Shown: positions 18,798 to 28,460 of the stretch, one piece after another
How the letters are laid out: each line of letters begins with the position of its first letter
How positions within the stretch are numbered: position 1 is the first letter of the stretch
From: Allorhodopirellula solitaria
Lineage (GTDB): Bacteria; Planctomycetota; Planctomycetia; Pirellulales; Pirellulaceae
NCBI RefSeq assembly: GCF_007859855.1
Contig: NZ_SJPK01000003.1
Span: 193,182 to 257,181, forward strand
DNA length: 64,000 bases
Direction: 5' to 3'
Position numbers and translations under genes: made by a program
Notes under the pieces: generated by a model
The model's database searches: none
Told to the model about the DNA's origin: nothing
The model's input: the letters and a program-made list of their open reading frames with translations, nothing else

Positions 18798-21700
18798 AAA
18801 TCACCTCATTGGAGCAAAGCAGGGCGTGGATCAGTGCGGTGCGTGCTTGCATCGCAGGGGAAGCGAGCGGGGGCGTGTCTCGATGGGTCACGGTGGCGTG
18901 ATGGTGATGACCGGATTGGTCTTGGCCCAAGTTCTCGATGTCCGTAAATGGAATATCCAACAGCAAGTCAGCGGAGTCCTGCGGGTCCGCGAAGACGTCG
19001 GCCCGGCTCAACGCACGCCGATGCAAACGAACGTTCTGGATCAGCCCATCCCAACGATGATGTTTCCCGCGACCACCAATCTCCATGGGACGATTCGATT
19101 GCACATTCCAACGCGCTTGGTGCGCCACATGGGCTACTTCCGGTTCAACGTCTGGTTTCGACAGATCTTGTAGATAGAACGTGATCCCTGCCTCGGCCAC
19201 GTTGTCCAAATCGATCGACACGGCGACGCGGTAGGGCTTGTTGAGTTCGAGCCGTAGGTTCGAAGGGATGACTTCGTATTCAGGCTTGCTGTCTTGGTCA
19301 TCGCGCGAACCGATCAATTGCAGAATCAAATTGCGAGGTTGATAGCCGCTTTTCGTCGAGGTGACACCGAGCGACCAACCCGGTTGAGATTGGCTGCCCG
19401 ACCAACCGGTGATGATCGTGCGAACCGAAGCATCCCGATACAGCGAGTGCAGCATCACGGTTGCCTCGATCGTGAAGTCACCATTGTGTTCCGGATCGAG
19501 CAGCTCTGGGAGTGGCGAAACTTCAATGGATACCGCTTTCTCGGGACTCAGCTGAATCGCGGGGACCCCGCTCGGCATCGAGGTGAGTGGATTCGGCGGT
19601 TCGGGAATTTCGACGTCCGCTTCGTAGGACTCGATGAACCCTAACGCCATGTCGAGTTCTTCTGGACTCGGTTGACGGAAATAAAGACGCTCGTAGGCCT
19701 CTTCGACCAGCGAATGGAGACTCATCGAACCGATGTCGGCCAACAGTTCTCGAGCCCGATCGTGAACCCATGGATTGTTCATCATCAACAGCGATTGTGG
19801 CGACGTGGTCGTCCGATGCCGCTTGCACTGACTCTCGACCCGATCAGGAAAATCGAATACAGCCAGCAACGGGTCCAAGGCATTGCGTTTGACCGTTTGA
19901 TAGACAGCCCGTTTTTGTGGTCCCAGCTCACCGCTCGCAGCGATCACGCAATCGTGGATCTCTTCCCCGGAGAGGCGTCGTGGATTTTGTCGCCAGAGCA
20001 GCACGTTCTGCGGATCGAGCTTCGCCAACTGTTCGTTCATCGGGCGTTCGGCGGATTGACGATACGTCGCCGATGTCAGAATCCGACGATGCAGCTTCTT
20101 GATGCTCCAACCGTCATCCATGAACCGACGGGCCAGCCAATCGAGCAGTTCCGGGTGCGATGGCGGTGTTCCGAGACGACCAAAATCGCTCGTGTTCTCA
20201 ACGAGACCACGGCCGAAATGCTGCTGCCAGACGCGATTGACCATCACCCGGGCTGTCAGTGGATTGTCTTTGCTGGTGATCCAGTTCGCTAACGCGGTTC
20301 TTCGTCCGGTCGATTGCAGTGCTTCAGCAGGCGGCTGGATGTCTGGCCGGTCGTCGCCCAAGACCAGCGGGAACGCAGGTTCGATGGGAGTCGTGTCGCT
20401 GACCCCGGCGATGAATGTCGGCGGTGCTTCCGGCCCCACGTCGCTGACCACAAATTTCATCGTAGGGAGTGGCTCGGGTTTTAATGAATCGAACTCCGAA
20501 AGTTCTTTGAGCAGTTTTTGCCGCTCGACTTCCTTTTCCTCGTCGAGCCACTCGGGTAGTTTTTCAGGCTTGATCTCGAGCTGACGAATCGTCAGTGCGA
20601 CGATCTGATACTCATAAGGACTGATTTCGTCCCGCCGGCTTGAGACGAGTGTTTGAATCTCGTCAGTGAATTTATCGAACCCTTGACCGCCGGCCTTCTC
20701 CAGGAGTACCGGCGTTTCAATTTCGTGCAGACGTTGGCGAATGTCGGCCGTGGCATGCTCCCAGATTCGCTGTTGCTCATAGTGATCAGCACGCGTTGGG
20801 AGATCGGCAACAGGTTGATCCTCTCGGGGCAGCAGGGGCGTGAAGAACGAGCGGAGCGCAAAATAATCTCGCTGCAACAACGGATCAAACTTGTGATCGT
20901 GACAGCGGGCACACTTGAGGCCTTGAGCAAGGAAGACGTCAGCGGTCGTTTCGGTAACGTCGTTGAGTATTTGAGCCCATTGCCCCTCGACGTCGCGTTG
21001 GTTGTATTCGTAGATCCAGTGACGCAGGTACATCGTGCCGATCAACGCATCTCGATTTCCAGGATCGACTTCATCTCCGGCGAGTTGCTCCAGCACGAAA
21101 CGATCGTACGGCTTGTCCTCATTGAAGGAGCGAATTACATAATCACGAAAATGCTTGGCTTCGGGGCGCGCGTGGTCCGCGTTGTATCCGTCCGAATCCG
21201 CATAGCGGGCTAAGTCCAACCAAAACCTTGCCTGATTCTCGCCGTAGGAAGAGTCTGCCAGGAGCCGATCCACCAACGTTTCGTACCACTGCTCATTCTC
21301 ACCCTGCAACATAGCAGCCGTTTCGTCGCTCGGAGGCAAGCCAGTGAGGGCAAAGTGAACCCGGCGAGCAAGCTTCCGTGGTTCGGCTTGGGAAGCCGGG
21401 CGGATGTCGTCATCGCTTAGACGCTGAAAGACGAAGTGGTCGATCTCGTTGCGGCACCAGCCTTGGTCGTCCACGTCGGGAACCGCGGGATCGGCGACGG
21501 CTTGATAACACCACCAGTCGCGATCACCTTCCTCGATCTGAGATACCTTCTCCAGCTTCAATCCGCTCGGCCAGGCCGCGCCTGCAGCCACCCAGGCTGC
21601 AACGCCCTCTACCTGTGATCCATCGAGCTGACCACTTGGAGGCATCTCGTAGGATTCGTAACGCAGCGCCTCGATCAGTAGACTTTCATCGGGTTTGCCG

Positions 21701-21957
21701 GGAACGATTGCGGGGCCGGAATCACCGCCGAGCAGCAATCCTTCGATCGTGGTCAAGTTCAAGCCACCTTCGGGGTCCTGTTCGCCATGACACTCGATGC
21801 ACTTCGACAGCAGCATCGGTCGCACGTGCTGTTCAAACTGGTCCCGCTGCGTCGTCGACGACTCTCCACCAATGACGGGAAATGCAAATGCGAAGAGCGA
21901 CACGATGATCGCTAAGGTCCTGAAATCGAATCGCGTTGATTGATAGGGCATACTCAC
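18787..21957 (-). CDS. Planctomycete cytochrome c + DUF1549 + DUF1553 + LamG-type protein
   Basis: 1056 residues with a signal peptide (about 1-28). A PSCyt1-type cytochrome domain follows (heme motif CIECH at about 54-58; the MPPSG at about 100 is a possible Met-ligand loop). DUF1549 is next, with a second heme-like [11 protein letters not shown] near residue 355. DUF1553 covers about 580-830 ([38 protein letters not shown] as landmarks). The last 220 residues look like a LamG/concanavalin-type beta-sandwich, which could bind a polysaccharide. The start overlaps the FecR stop as ATGA. A role in extracellular glycan or organic-matter turnover is widely suspected for this family but not established here. 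Confidence 0.92.
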   Translation of the reverse strand: MSMPYQSTRFDFRTLAIIVSLFAFAFPVIGGESSTTQRDQFEQHVRPMLLSKCIECHGEQDPEGGLNLTTIEGLLLGGDSGPAIVPGKPDESLLIEALRYESYEMPPSGQLDGSQVEGVAAWVAAGAAWPSGLKLEKVSQIEEGDRDWWCYQAVADPAVPDVDDQGWCRNEIDHFVFQRLSDDDIRPASQAEPRKLARRVHFALTGLPPSDETAAMLQGENEQWYETLVDRLLADSSYGENQARFWLDLARYADSDGYNADHARPEAKHFRDYVIRSFNEDKPYDRFVLEQLAGDEVDPGNRDALIGTMYLRHWIYEYNQRDVEGQWAQILNDVTETTADVFLAQGLKCARCHDHKFDPLLQRDYFALRSFFTPLLPREDQPVADLPTRADHYEQQRIWEHATADIRQRLHEIETPVLLEKAGGQGFDKFTDEIQTLVSSRRDEISPYEYQIVALTIRQLEIKPEKLPEWLDEEKEVERQKLLKELSEFDSLKPEPLPTMKFVVSDVGPEAPPTFIAGVSDTTPIEPAFPLVLGDDRPDIQPPAEALQSTGRRTALANWITSKDNPLTARVMVNRVWQQHFGRGLVENTSDFGRLGTPPSHPELLDWLARRFMDDGWSIKKLHRRILTSATYRQSAERPMNEQLAKLDPQNVLLWRQNPRRLSGEEIHDCVIAASGELGPQKRAVYQTVKRNALDPLLAVFDFPDRVESQCKRHRTTTSPQSLLMMNNPWVHDRARELLADIGSMSLHSLVEEAYERLYFRQPSPEELDMALGFIESYEADVEIPEPPNPLTSMPSGVPAIQLSPEKAVSIEVSPLPELLDPEHNGDFTIEATVMLHSLYRDASVRTIITGWSGSQSQPGWSLGVTSTKSGYQPRNLILQLIGSRDDQDSKPEYEVIPSNLRLELNKPYRVAVSIDLDNVAEAGITFYLQDLSKPDVEPEVAHVAHQARWNVQSNRPMEIGGRGKHHRWDGLIQNVRLHRRALSRADVFADPQDSADLLLDIPFTDIENLGQDQSGHHHHATVTHRDTPPLASPAMQARTALIHALLCSNEVIYVD

Positions 21958-23657
21958 TCTTGCTCCGGCAGGCCAGCAATGAAGACAGGATCGACAAAAT
22001 CGCTGTCCCCCAGTGCGTCTTGAATGAAGAGTCCGTCGACGCTCTCGCCGCTGGCATAACCCAGCTCGGAGAGATCAATTCCGACGGCCAAACCTCGAAA
22101 TTTATTGTTTTGTTGCCGTGCTGATGTCGCCAACGTATTGAGTTCGGTGAGCGACGTCGCCTTGTCCGCGAAAAAGTGGACATGGAAGCTCGACAATACT
22201 TTTGCTTCAGGCGACTCCATCGTCAGATCGTACTTCTCAATCGTGAGCGACTGGAGGCCGTCGCGAAACTTCAGTGGACTGACATGAAACGCATCGCCAT
22301 CGGGCGGGTTACCAAACGCTTGTAGATCGAAGAAGAGTACGTCTGCGCCGGGTCCGTTGAGCACCGGTCGGTCAAAACGAATCGCCATCCCAGGCGTTCC
22401 AGCATCACCTTCCAAGACCGGGTCCGTCGACAGTGGCTCGAGACTGCCATCGGGATTGATCACGCCGGTGACGAGGCTGGTATCGGAGAGAGACTCGAGC
22501 CGAGGCGATGAGATCGTGACGGCCCCACAGAGATACGGGCGGGCGGTGGTTGATCGGAACCAGCTCACACGCGATGGGATCAATGAATCGACGGGCAGTC
22601 GGCTCACGATACCGCCACGCTGAACCGTCACGCTGGTGAGGTTCTCGGCATCACCGTCGGGGCCGGGGGCGGTCTGGTAAGAAATCACTCGGTCGGGTAA
22701 TCGGCTGCGGTACGAAGTCGCCTCGAACGGGACGGTTTCTGTGGCGAAGGAATCGGCTGCTACAAACCTTTTTGCTTGCCCGTCGACCAACCGTTCTGCT
22801 GCGCCGAGTGAGCCCTCGAATCGCTGGGCGTCATAAACATCGGCCGCGCCCTCGATGACTTGTACTTCTGTTTCGCCCGTTTCGCCGACATCGATAGAAA
22901 AACGTGTCCCGCGATCGACCACACGCGACACCGGGGTTTCAATGCAAAATCCCTCCGCGCCCTCAGATGCATGAACCGAACACCGGCCAACGTCGAGCGC
23001 CAAACGCTCGTCAGACACAATGCGAAAGACCGCTGGCCCCTCCAGGATTGCGGTCGCTCCAGCAGGAAATAAGATTTCGATCAAGCCGCTCATCAGGACG
23101 TATTCACGCTGTGGGAGGAGCGCGGCACCGACGGGCGGAGGAAGCTCGCCGAAGAACTTTGCGTGCGCGCTGCTCGCCATATGAACCTGGCGTTCTGCCA
23201 CGGACCTGACGTGCGGTGACGAAACATGGGCTGCGTCTGGATCGCCTTCCCGCGCTCCGAAGGCATAGAGCAGGCAGGCGACAACCGTCACTGCGCTGAC
23301 CATCCCAACTTGACGAGTGAGTACCGACCGATCTCGCCGCGCCTGTCGTCGTGCGGGTTCCAACCCGCCGTCCCGAGCAGCGTCTTGAGTGACAACCTGT
23401 GACATCACTTCGGTGACAAAGGAATCTTGGCTTTTGGGCAATTGAGCCAACGTCTGGCGAACGAAGGCGTCCTGGTGCGGTGGTGACTCTGCCACAACCA
23501 ATCCGAGCAGTCGGTGCGTTTGCAGTAGGTCGGCGGCCCGTTGTACGAAGCTCTGCTCGGCAGCGAGCAGTTCTTGCAAATCAACGAATCCTTGGTCGTC
23601 CAACTCACCTTCGAGGTAATCGGTCCACAATTCAGCAAAGCGGTCTTGGTCATTCAC
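21954..23657 (-). CDS. FecR-domain anti-sigma/transmembrane regulator with large C-terminal domain
   Basis: Starting at GTG 23657 the product has 567 residues. GTG is chosen because it forms a GTGA overlap with the sigma-factor stop; the longer frame to 23696 would overlap by 43 bp. The N-terminal cytoplasmic part (DRFAELWTDYLEGELDD) is followed by one membrane helix (about 108-125, VSAVTVVACLLYAFG) and a FecR domain (about 175-275, including VVDRGTRFSIDVG). About 280 further residues of beta-rich character end in an acidic tail. FecR proteins pass extracellular signals to an ECF sigma factor, here the preceding gene. The C-terminal domain is unidentified and could be the sensor. Confidence 0.82.
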   Translation of the reverse strand: MNDQDRFAELWTDYLEGELDDQGFVDLQELLAAEQSFVQRAADLLQTHRLLGLVVAESPPHQDAFVRQTLAQLPKSQDSFVTEVMSQVVTQDAARDGGLEPARRQARRDRSVLTRQVGMVSAVTVVACLLYAFGAREGDPDAAHVSSPHVRSVAERQVHMASSAHAKFFGELPPPVGAALLPQREYVLMSGLIEILFPAGATAILEGPAVFRIVSDERLALDVGRCSVHASEGAEGFCIETPVSRVVDRGTRFSIDVGETGETEVQVIEGAADVYDAQRFEGSLGAAERLVDGQAKRFVAADSFATETVPFEATSYRSRLPDRVISYQTAPGPDGDAENLTSVTVQRGGIVSRLPVDSLIPSRVSWFRSTTARPYLCGAVTISSPRLESLSDTSLVTGVINPDGSLEPLSTDPVLEGDAGTPGMAIRFDRPVLNGPGADVLFFDLQAFGNPPDGDAFHVSPLKFRDGLQSLTIEKYDLTMESPEAKVLSSFHVHFFADKATSLTELNTLATSARQQNNKFRGLAVGIDLSELGYASGESVDGLFIQDALGDSDFVDPVFIAGLPEQE

Positions 23658-24247
23658 GGCGACACCCCTTCTCTTGCCAGTCTCGCGTCCATGCATTCCT
23701 GTAACTTACCTCTGATTTTCCAAAGCTGTTTTTTCACCGCAGGAACCGATCGACCGCAGCGGGCGGCGATCTCCTGAAGCGGGATCTCGTCTTCGTATCG
23801 CCAGGTTAAGAAGCGGCGTAGGTGGTCGCCAAGAGATTGCAGGCACTCTTCCAAATGCTCGAGTTTTGTGGTCCATGCCTCTGGGGACTCGTCACATCGG
23901 CGATCCAGTTCCCGCTGCAGCAAGTCAGGCCCGTAGCGAGCATGGTAGTCCGCGATACGCCGCAGACGCGTCCGTTCGGTCATCAGTTGGTAGCGAGCGA
24001 TGGCGAACAACCAAGCCTTGAAGTTGGTCCCTATTTCAAATTCCTTCAAACGCGAAAACGCAACCACAAAGCTGCGCTGGGCAATTTCATCCACATCGAC
24101 TCCGACCGGCACGTGCGCGGCCAGCCAGGCTCGTAATGAGCGTTCATGCAGACGCAGGACAACCTCGAATGCAGACGTCTCCCCACGCAAAACACGCTGC
24201 AACGCGTCTGTCTCGTTCGGATCGCTGGGAAGGGAGTTCATGCTCAT
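23654..24247 (-). CDS. ECF-type sigma factor (planctomycete FecR-linked family)
   Basis: 197 residues from ATG 24247 (MSMNSLPSD); the frame is open back to 24289, but those residues look non-coding. Region 2 is at about 40-105 (DEIAQRSFVVAFSRLKEF, NFKAWLFAIARYQLMTERTRLRR). Region 4, with a helix-turn-helix, is near 135-180 (RFLTWRYEDEIPLQEIAARCGRSVPAVKKQL). It directs RNA polymerase to promoters of its regulon, presumably including this operon. It overlaps the FecR gene by 4 bp and is first of four overlapping genes. Its 5' end is divergent from the ArsR gene, about 110 bp apart. Confidence 0.9.
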   Translation of the reverse strand: MSMNSLPSDPNETDALQRVLRGETSAFEVVLRLHERSLRAWLAAHVPVGVDVDEIAQRSFVVAFSRLKEFEIGTNFKAWLFAIARYQLMTERTRLRRIADYHARYGPDLLQRELDRRCDESPEAWTTKLEHLEECLQSLGDHLRRFLTWRYEDEIPLQEIAARCGRSVPAVKKQLWKIRGKLQECMDARLAREGVSP

Positions 24248-24311
24248 CTCATAGGGATATGGCAGCAGAGGGGTCCAGGATACCCACAATCATCTGATTT
24301 TTCAGGATGAC

Positions 24312-24339
24312 TTGACATGTCGTGACATCACGAGATAAT
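24312..24339 (+). promoter_or_regulatory. Sigma-70-type promoter with palindromic operator for the ArsR operon
   Basis: TTGACA at 24312-24317 and GATAAT at 24334-24339 are 16 bp apart. The spacer begins with a perfect inverted repeat ATGTC-GT-GACAT (24317-24328), well placed for a repressor to block polymerase. Transcription would start near 24346, giving the ArsR mRNA a leader of only about 10 nt without a visible ribosome site. Autoregulation by the ArsR protein is inference. Confidence 0.65.
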
Positions 24340-24356
24340 GGTGTTAGAGAAAACCA

Positions 24357-24674
24357 ATGAACATGAAACCCAATCTCGTACCGAAACCCACCGGCAGTCC
24401 GGCTGCATTCGCCGAGGCTGCTGAATGCCTCAAAATACTGGCCCATCCCGTCCGGCTGCGATTCGTGCAATTGCTGCTGCATGGTCGCTTCACCGTCGGT
24501 GAACTCGCTGAGGATGCCGGCGTGCCAGACAACGTGGCGTCGGAGCACCTCCGGTTGATGCAGCGATGCGGTTTTTTTACCAGTCAACGCGAGGGTCGGC
24601 GGGTCTACTACCAAGTCGCCGAGCCGCACCTGAAGCAACTGATGGAGTGTGTCGAAGCTCGCTTCTTGCACTGA
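24357..24674 (+). CDS. ArsR-family winged-helix repressor
   Basis: 105 residues. The ArsR HTH is clear: FAEAAECLKILAHPVRLRFVQLL, then the turn FTVGELAEDAGVP, a recognition helix around 58-70 (DNVASEHLRLMQR) and a wing REGRRVYYQV. Cysteines are at 24, 71 and 98. There is no CXC metal motif of classical ArsR/SmtB type. C24 and C98 could form a thiol switch, but they do not sit where I recall them in BigR/SqrR, so persulfide sensing is only suggested by the sulfur genes downstream. It starts at ATG 24357, with ATG 24363 as alternative. It probably controls itself, the rhodanese and the CoADR-like gene. Confidence 0.88.
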   Translation: MNMKPNLVPKPTGSPAAFAEAAECLKILAHPVRLRFVQLLLHGRFTVGELAEDAGVPDNVASEHLRLMQRCGFFTSQREGRRVYYQVAEPHLKQLMECVEARFLH

Positions 24675-24753
24675 AAAACTTTTTTCTCCCCCTCTCCACT
24701 TCTTTGAATGACGTATCGCCGTGTGTCGATATGTCGAACAGTCAGGACCCACC

Positions 24754-25305
24754 ATGACAGCCTCCCCAATCATATCAGTCGACGAACTGGCCCATCGCAC
24801 ACGGCAGGGGAGCGTCGATTTGATCGACGTTCGCACTCCGATGGAGTTTCGCGGGGTGCATGCCGCGCCTGCTCGCAACATGCCGCTAGACGGACTCGAT
24901 CCACAAGCAGCGATCGCTGCTCGCACGGCCGCGGCCGAGGAGCCGGTTTATGTGATCTGCAAAGCGGGCTCACGCGGCGCCAAGGCGCAGCAGAAGTTCA
25001 TCGATGCCGGATTCACCGACGTGATCAATATTGACGGCGGCACCGATGCCTGGGTGGCGGCTGGGTTGCCGGTCGTGCGCGGCAAGCAAACGATGTCGCT
25101 GGAGCGTCAGGTGCGCATCGCTGCCGGTTCTATCGTGCTCGTCGGCGCACTCTTGGCCCTTTTGGTGCATCCGGCCTTCGCTGGGGTCTGCGCCTTTGTG
25201 GGGGCTGGGTTGATGTTCGCGGGAATCACCGACACTTGCGCGATGGGGATGCTGATCGCCCGCATGCCCTGGAACCAATCCACCGACGGATCGTGCTCAA
25301 CGTAG
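24754..25305 (+). CDS. Rhodanese with C-terminal DUF2892 membrane domain (YgaP-like)
   Basis: 183 residues from ATG 24754; the frame is open from GTG 24721 but the first codons there look non-coding. The rhodanese domain (1-105) contains DVRTPMEFRGVH and the active loop CKAGSRG with Cys69, which carries persulfide during sulfur transfer. Residues of about 120-170 form two membrane helices with a TDTCAMG turn, the DUF2892 fold. The layout matches E. coli YgaP, a membrane sulfurtransferase. It lies 79 bp after the ArsR gene and 62 bp before the CoADR-like gene; together they form a sulfane-sulfur operon. Confidence 0.9.
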   Translation: MTASPIISVDELAHRTRQGSVDLIDVRTPMEFRGVHAAPARNMPLDGLDPQAAIAARTAAAEEPVYVICKAGSRGAKAQQKFIDAGFTDVINIDGGTDAWVAAGLPVVRGKQTMSLERQVRIAAGSIVLVGALLALLVHPAFAGVCAFVGAGLMFAGITDTCAMGMLIARMPWNQSTDGSCST

Positions 25306-25367
25306 CCGTCATTGAACCTGCGTCCAGAACGATTGGCCCATCCCAACAACAGGAATAGAGTGAACCC

Positions 25368-27017
25368 ATGAAGATTGTGATTATCGGTGCCGTTGCAGGA
25401 GGCGCTTCGGCCGCTGCTCGGGCGCGGCGTTTGGATGAGGACGCGGAGATCATCCTCATCGAGCGTGGCCCCGAACCCTCGTTCGCCAATTGTGGCCTTC
25501 CCTACTACGTCGGGGGAGAGATTCAAGCACGGGACAAACTGCTGGTAGCTCCCACCTCGCTTCTGCGTCAACGGCACCGGCTCGATGTCCGCACCCGGCA
25601 CGAGGTTGTTGCCATCGATCGTGACAACGCATCGGTAACGATCAAGGATTTGCAGACGGGCGAAGTCTCTACCGAAACGTACGACAAGTTAATTATTTCA
25701 ACGGGGGCATCACCGTTTCGACCTCCGCTTCGAGGTATCGATCATCCCGACGTTCTCGAGCTGCGCGACCTTGACGATGCCGATCAGATGCACGCTCGTG
25801 TCGCGACCGATGGCAGCAGCAGCGCCGTGATCGTGGGAGCTGGGTTCATCGGAATCGAGGTTGCGGAAAACCTTGCTCGACGGGGCATTGAGGTCACGGT
25901 CGTTGAGTTGGCGGAGCAAATCTTGCCGCCCTGGGATGCTGAGATGGTTCGACCGCTCGAGCAGCATCTGCGAGATCAAGGTGTCCGCTTGAAGCTGCAG
26001 AATTCCGCAGAGTCTTTTCGGGACAGTAAAACCGAGGAGGGGCGGCTGGTCGTCACGCTGCAGACAGGTGAAGAAATCCACAGCTCTTTCGCAGTCGTAT
26101 GCATCGGCGTGCGCCCCGAAAGCGGACTGGCGGCGGAGGCTGGCATCGATTGTGGCCCACGCGGCGGCATTGTGACCAACGAGCACATGCAAACCAGCGA
26201 TCCCAATATCTATGCCGTGGGTGATGTCGCGCAGGTGAAGGATTTCGTGACAGGCGATCCCACTCAAATCCCTCTGGCCGGTCCTGCCAATCGTCAAGGC
26301 CGGATCGCCGCCGATCATATCTTCGGCCGCGACTCGACCTACCGTGGCACTCAGGGGACAGCGGTGGTCGGAGTCTTCGGCAAGACGGCGGCGATGACCG
26401 GACTGAGCGAGAAAATGCTGCAGCGATCCGGTCGCTCCTATCAGAAAATCTACATCCACCCCAATGATCACGCTGGGTACTATCCCGGTGCGACTCAGAT
26501 GACGTTGAAATTGCTCTTCGATCCGGAGAACGGCCGGATCTGGGGTGCCCAGGCGGTTGGCACTCACGGCGTGGACAAACGCATCGATGTGATCGCGATG
26601 GCGATCCAAGCTGGCTTGACTGTCGATGATCTCGAAGAAGTCGAGCTTTGTTACGCACCGCAGTATGGTTCGGCCAAAGATCCGATCAACATGGCCGGAT
26701 TCGTCGCCGCCGGGGCACTGCGTGGCGATCACGCCGTCGTTCACTGGAGCGATCTCGAGCAATCCACGGCTGACATGTCGATTCTGCTGGACGTTCGCAC
26801 CGAGCAAGAATTTGCTCGCGGGCACCTTCCTGACGCGATCAACATTCCACTGGAGGTGCTGCGGTCTCAAATTTCGGAATTGCCGCGGGATCGCAAACTG
26901 GTTTGCTACTGTCAGGTCGGCCAACGCGGCTACATGGCCACGCGGATACTTCAACAGCGGGGGTTCGATGCCGTCAACCTCAGTGGCGGGTACCGACTCG
27001 TTTCACAATCAGGCTAA
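25368..27017 (+). CDS. CoA-disulfide reductase-like flavoenzyme fused to rhodanese
   Basis: 549 residues, the usual length of CoADR-RHD proteins. The FAD-binding start is IIGAVAGGASAAARARR. The redox Cys42 is in SFANCGLPYYVGG, the active-site pattern of CoA-disulfide reductases and related NADH oxidases. The NAD(P)H site is VIVGAGFIGIEVAENL, and YAVGDVAQV closes the FAD domain. The C-terminal rhodanese (about 455-549) has Cys515 in CQVGQRG. Relatives reduce CoA persulfides or disulfides and polysulfide with NAD(P)H. The product probably works with the upstream rhodanese in detoxifying or using sulfane sulfur. It is cytosolic, with no signal peptide. Confidence 0.93.
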   Translation: MKIVIIGAVAGGASAAARARRLDEDAEIILIERGPEPSFANCGLPYYVGGEIQARDKLLVAPTSLLRQRHRLDVRTRHEVVAIDRDNASVTIKDLQTGEVSTETYDKLIISTGASPFRPPLRGIDHPDVLELRDLDDADQMHARVATDGSSSAVIVGAGFIGIEVAENLARRGIEVTVVELAEQILPPWDAEMVRPLEQHLRDQGVRLKLQNSAESFRDSKTEEGRLVVTLQTGEEIHSSFAVVCIGVRPESGLAAEAGIDCGPRGGIVTNEHMQTSDPNIYAVGDVAQVKDFVTGDPTQIPLAGPANRQGRIAADHIFGRDSTYRGTQGTAVVGVFGKTAAMTGLSEKMLQRSGRSYQKIYIHPNDHAGYYPGATQMTLKLLFDPENGRIWGAQAVGTHGVDKRIDVIAMAIQAGLTVDDLEEVELCYAPQYGSAKDPINMAGFVAAGALRGDHAVVHWSDLEQSTADMSILLDVRTEQEFARGHLPDAINIPLEVLRSQISELPRDRKLVCYCQVGQRGYMATRILQQRGFDAVNLSGGYRLVSQSG

Positions 27018-27097
27018 CAGTTCGTCTTGCGGTGAACGGCTCGCAATCGCTACCAAGCAAAATAGACGCGTTACCCTATTTATTTGCGAAAGAGCCG

Positions 27098-28015
27098 ATG
27101 CCCAGTCCCGCACTCCAACAAACGGCACCCGTTCCGCCCGCCACACCGGAAGTCCAGCCCGAGCCACCGCGGCTGCGATTGGTCGTCGGCGACGCGTTCC
27201 CCGACGCCTCGACGGCTGAATATTCGGACCCGGATGCTGGCAATCCCTATTCGATCGGAGCACGGCGCCCCTACATGACATGGTCGTGTTTGATCACCTC
27301 CATGATCGTCGGGATTATGCTCGCGACGCTCAGCGGCTGTCATTGGGCCTCGGCCAGCCAGAACAGCCAGGGTGCGGCGATGTATAACCAAGGGCAGTAC
27401 ACCGGGGCGATGGAACAGTTCCGTAAAGCGATCGCTTCCAATCCAGCAGACCCTGACAGCTACTACAACCTCGCCGCCACGACTCACCACTTAGGCAACC
27501 AACGGCAAGACCCCAACCTGATTCGGCAGAGCGAGTCGTTGTATAACCAATGCCTCGATCACGATCCCAACCACGTCGACGCACACCGCGGCCTAGCGGT
27601 CCTGTTGGTCGATTCCGGACGTCCCGATCGTGCGTTCACCCTGATGAAAAACTGGGCCGCTCAGAACCCCACGCTCGCTGAGCCACGCATCGAATTGGCC
27701 CGTTTGTACGAGGAGCACGGTGAGCCTCAAGTCGCCTTGAAATATCTCGAAGATGCCGTTCAAAGTGATGCCAATAACCCCCGCGCGTGGTTGGCCCTGG
27801 CGCGGCTGCGGGAGCATGAGGGGGATCCGGTGCAAGCGCTGCAGAACTATCAACACGCCTTGCAAGTCGGCGGAGGCAGCCTCGGTCCCAATGCCACGAT
27901 GGCCACCGAACGCGTGGCTGCTCTGAGCCGTCAAATCAACTCGGCCCGAGATGCTCAGCTCAACGCCGGTGGTACGCAAATGGCGACTCCCGAATTCGGT
28001 TCGACTCGCTACTGA
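27098..28015 (+). CDS. Membrane-anchored TPR protein
   Basis: 305 residues from ATG 27098. The frame is open further upstream but overlaps the CoADR-like gene and lacks coding character there. A Pro-rich region of 59 residues precedes a hydrophobic stretch (TWSCLITSMIVGIMLATL) ending in a lipobox-like LSGC (Cys81). If translation began at ATG 27275, that stretch would be a normal lipoprotein signal. TPR repeats follow (QGAAMYNQGQYTGAMEQFRKAI, DSYYNLAATTHHLG, PRAWLALARLREHEG). It is a protein-interaction scaffold of unknown partner. It lies 80 bp after the CoADR-like gene, but a shared function is doubtful. Confidence 0.75.
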   Translation: MPSPALQQTAPVPPATPEVQPEPPRLRLVVGDAFPDASTAEYSDPDAGNPYSIGARRPYMTWSCLITSMIVGIMLATLSGCHWASASQNSQGAAMYNQGQYTGAMEQFRKAIASNPADPDSYYNLAATTHHLGNQRQDPNLIRQSESLYNQCLDHDPNHVDAHRGLAVLLVDSGRPDRAFTLMKNWAAQNPTLAEPRIELARLYEEHGEPQVALKYLEDAVQSDANNPRAWLALARLREHEGDPVQALQNYQHALQVGGGSLGPNATMATERVAALSRQINSARDAQLNAGGTQMATPEFGSTRY

Positions 28016-28061
28016 GCAGGTGCGGGGAAGTCATTTCGCATGGCCCAATGAGCCGGTGGAC

Positions 28062-28460
28062 GCTAGTGGTCTGTCACGACTTATTCTTAGGGTAGTGGAC
28101 GAGGCGACGAGTCCTGAACTGGCGTCAAATCCAAGGACTCGTCGCCTCCTGTTGATTACCCATTAGTTTGCTCCCCCGTGTGCTTGTCACACGGGAAGCG
28201 ACGTTTTGAAATTAGAAAACCGCGGTATCGACACACGTTCCCCTGTCAGCTTGTCTGACAGGAAACCAAGTCGATAAACTTTGCTGTCATGCGGGGCAAG
28301 CCCGCATGGGAGCGGGGTGAATGCTCCATCTTGATCTAATCACAAAACGGTGATTCCTGTCAGACAAGCTGACAGGGGATCTGGTTTTGTGGGTAATGAC
28401 CAGCTCGTCGCCTCGTCCACTACGATCAACCCTAACTTTTAACTGTGACAGACCACTAGC
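28062..28460. mobile_element. 399-bp foldback element (MITE-like) with four CTTGY-loop hairpins
   Basis: The ends are inverted: GCTAGTGGTCTGTCAC at 28062-28077 and its complement at 28445-28460. After a diverged stretch the arms match again over TAGTGGACGAGGCGACGAG (from about 28093 and, inverted, to about 28422). CTAG at both outer edges could be a 4-bp target duplication, as known for some IS5-group elements. No transposase is encoded. Inside are four perfect 8-bp stems with 5-nt loops at 28175-28195, 28242-28262, 28288-28308 and 28356-28376. The second and fourth are identical 21-mers in opposite orientation. It is probably a non-autonomous element; its mobiliser is not in this window. Confidence 0.72.

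Noticed and set aside
23658-23696. FecR start at 23696
   Set aside because: It would overlap the sigma-factor gene by 43 bp; GTG 23657 gives the normal 4-bp GTGA overlap and begins right at the conserved DRFAELW part.
25710-26954. 414-codon frame antisense to the CoADR-like gene
   Set aside because: The flavoenzyme motifs are intact on the plus strand; the antisense product lacks any recognisable pattern.
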